Assembly: GCA_027070385.1 (NCBI GenBank)
Contig: JALXDW010000376.1
Location: forward strand, 1-13,860
Source of the DNA: Chromatiales bacterium
GTDB lineage: Bacteria; Pseudomonadota; Gammaproteobacteria; UBA6429; Thiohalophilaceae
DNA length: 13,860 nucleotides
Reading direction: 5' to 3'
Shown: positions 13,343-13,860 of the stretch, in pieces
Layout of the letters: every line of letters begins with the position of its first letter
Position numbering within the stretch: position 1 is the stretch's first letter
Notes under the pieces: model-generated
Told to the model about the DNA's origin: nothing
The model's database searches: none
The model's input: the letters and a program-made list of their open reading frames with translations, nothing else
Position numbers and translations under genes: made by a program

Positions 13343-13860
13343 ATGTCCCATCGACTGGACAACCAAAACGTCTCCGATCCCAAAATGATGGTTTTCACTG
13401 GGAATGCCAACCCCGAGTTGGCAAATGCGATTGTTCGCAGATTGCAAATTCCACTGGGTCGCGCGGTGGTAGGAAAATTCAGCGACGGTGAAGTGGCCGT
13501 TGAAATACTGGAAAACGTACGTGGTAAGGACGTTTTCATTGTGCAGTCAACTTGCGCACCCACCAATGACAATTTAATGGAATTATTGGTGATGATTGAT
13601 GCCTTAAAACGGGCATCGGCTGAACGTGTCACTGCAGTTATTCCTTATTTTGGTTATGCGCGTCAGGATCGTCGGCCTCGTTCAGCGCGGGTACCCATTA
13701 CGGCACGTGTCATTGCCAATATGATTGGTTCCGTTGGGGCAGATCGTGCATTAACCGTTGATTTGCACGCTGACCAGATTCAGGGCTTTTTTGATATTCC
13801 GGTCGACAATGTGTACGCTTCACCGGTTTTACTCGGTGATGTTTGGCGACAAAAATACCC
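13343..13860 (+). CDS. prs: Ribose-phosphate pyrophosphokinase, 3' end missing
   Basis: Prs makes PRPP from ribose 5-phosphate and ATP, feeding purine, pyrimidine, NAD, histidine and tryptophan synthesis. The frame stays open to the window edge, giving 172 codons of a family of about 315. The sequence shows [60 protein letters not shown] and the family signature [18 protein letters not shown] with metal-binding His and Asp residues. The PRPP-binding loop lies beyond the edge. The chosen start adds about 13 residues ([13 protein letters not shown]) before the position where E. coli Prs begins, and the strong AGGAG supports it. The gene starts 33 bp after tRNA-Gln, so it may share that transcript. 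Confidence 0.96.
   Translation, partial: MSHRLDNQNVSDPKMMVFTGNANPELANAIVRRLQIPLGRAVVGKFSDGEVAVEILENVRGKDVFIVQSTCAPTNDNLMELLVMIDALKRASAERVTAVIPYFGYARQDRRPRSARVPITARVIANMIGSVGADRALTVDLHADQIQGFFDIPVDNVYASPVLLGDVWRQKY

Overview
The window is a housekeeping stretch of a gammaproteobacterial chromosome. The main evidence is the block hemA-prfA (minus strand) diverging from a TPR lipoprotein gene, lolB, ispE, tRNA-Gln and prs (plus strand). From general knowledge this block is shared by many gammaproteobacteria, for example Pseudomonas. LolB and lipoprotein signals imply an outer membrane. GatAB shows the indirect (transamidation) route to Asn-tRNA and/or Gln-tRNA. A predicted sigma-28 promoter implies a flagellated, chemotactic cell. 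The genus cannot be named from the sequence alone.

Layout. 1-4339 (plus): the 3' two thirds of gatA, gatB, hslO (Hsp33) and prmC. The last three are tightly packed. 4340-5662 (plus): a 141-bp spacer, an unnamed 130-aa protein that looks like a cysteine-less HMA/ferredoxin-like fold, then moeB. 5663-7188 (plus): a signalling segment with a 180-bp spacer rich in repeats, an HDOD-domain protein, and a stand-alone CZB (chemoreceptor zinc-binding) protein. The CZB gene has a near-perfect FliA promoter and ends at a strong bidirectional terminator shared with prfA. 7247-9615 (minus): prfA and hemA, as an operon hemA-prfA. 9616-9806: divergent regulatory region. 9807-13177 (plus): TPR lipoprotein, lolB and ispE. 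13235-13309: tRNA-Gln(UUG). 13343-end: prs, cut by the window edge.

How the genes fit together. Several act in translation: GatAB corrects mischarged tRNA, HemA consumes Glu-tRNA, RF1 terminates at UAA/UAG, PrmC methylates the RF1 GGQ glutamine, and tRNA-Gln is present. TPR lipoprotein and LolB belong to the cell envelope, IspE to isoprenoid precursors and Prs to PRPP supply.

Most noteworthy: the sigma-28 promoter driving a lone CZB zinc-sensor protein beside an HDOD gene; the cysteine-less HMA-like protein between prmC and moeB; the prmC-moeB segment facing opposite to the usual hemA-prfA-prmC-moeB order, consistent with an inversion; and unexplained repeat elements in the HDOD and hemA/TPR promoter regions. 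No mobile element, CRISPR array or phage gene was seen. Apart from the small HMA-like, HDOD and CZB genes, this is an ordinary core-genome region.
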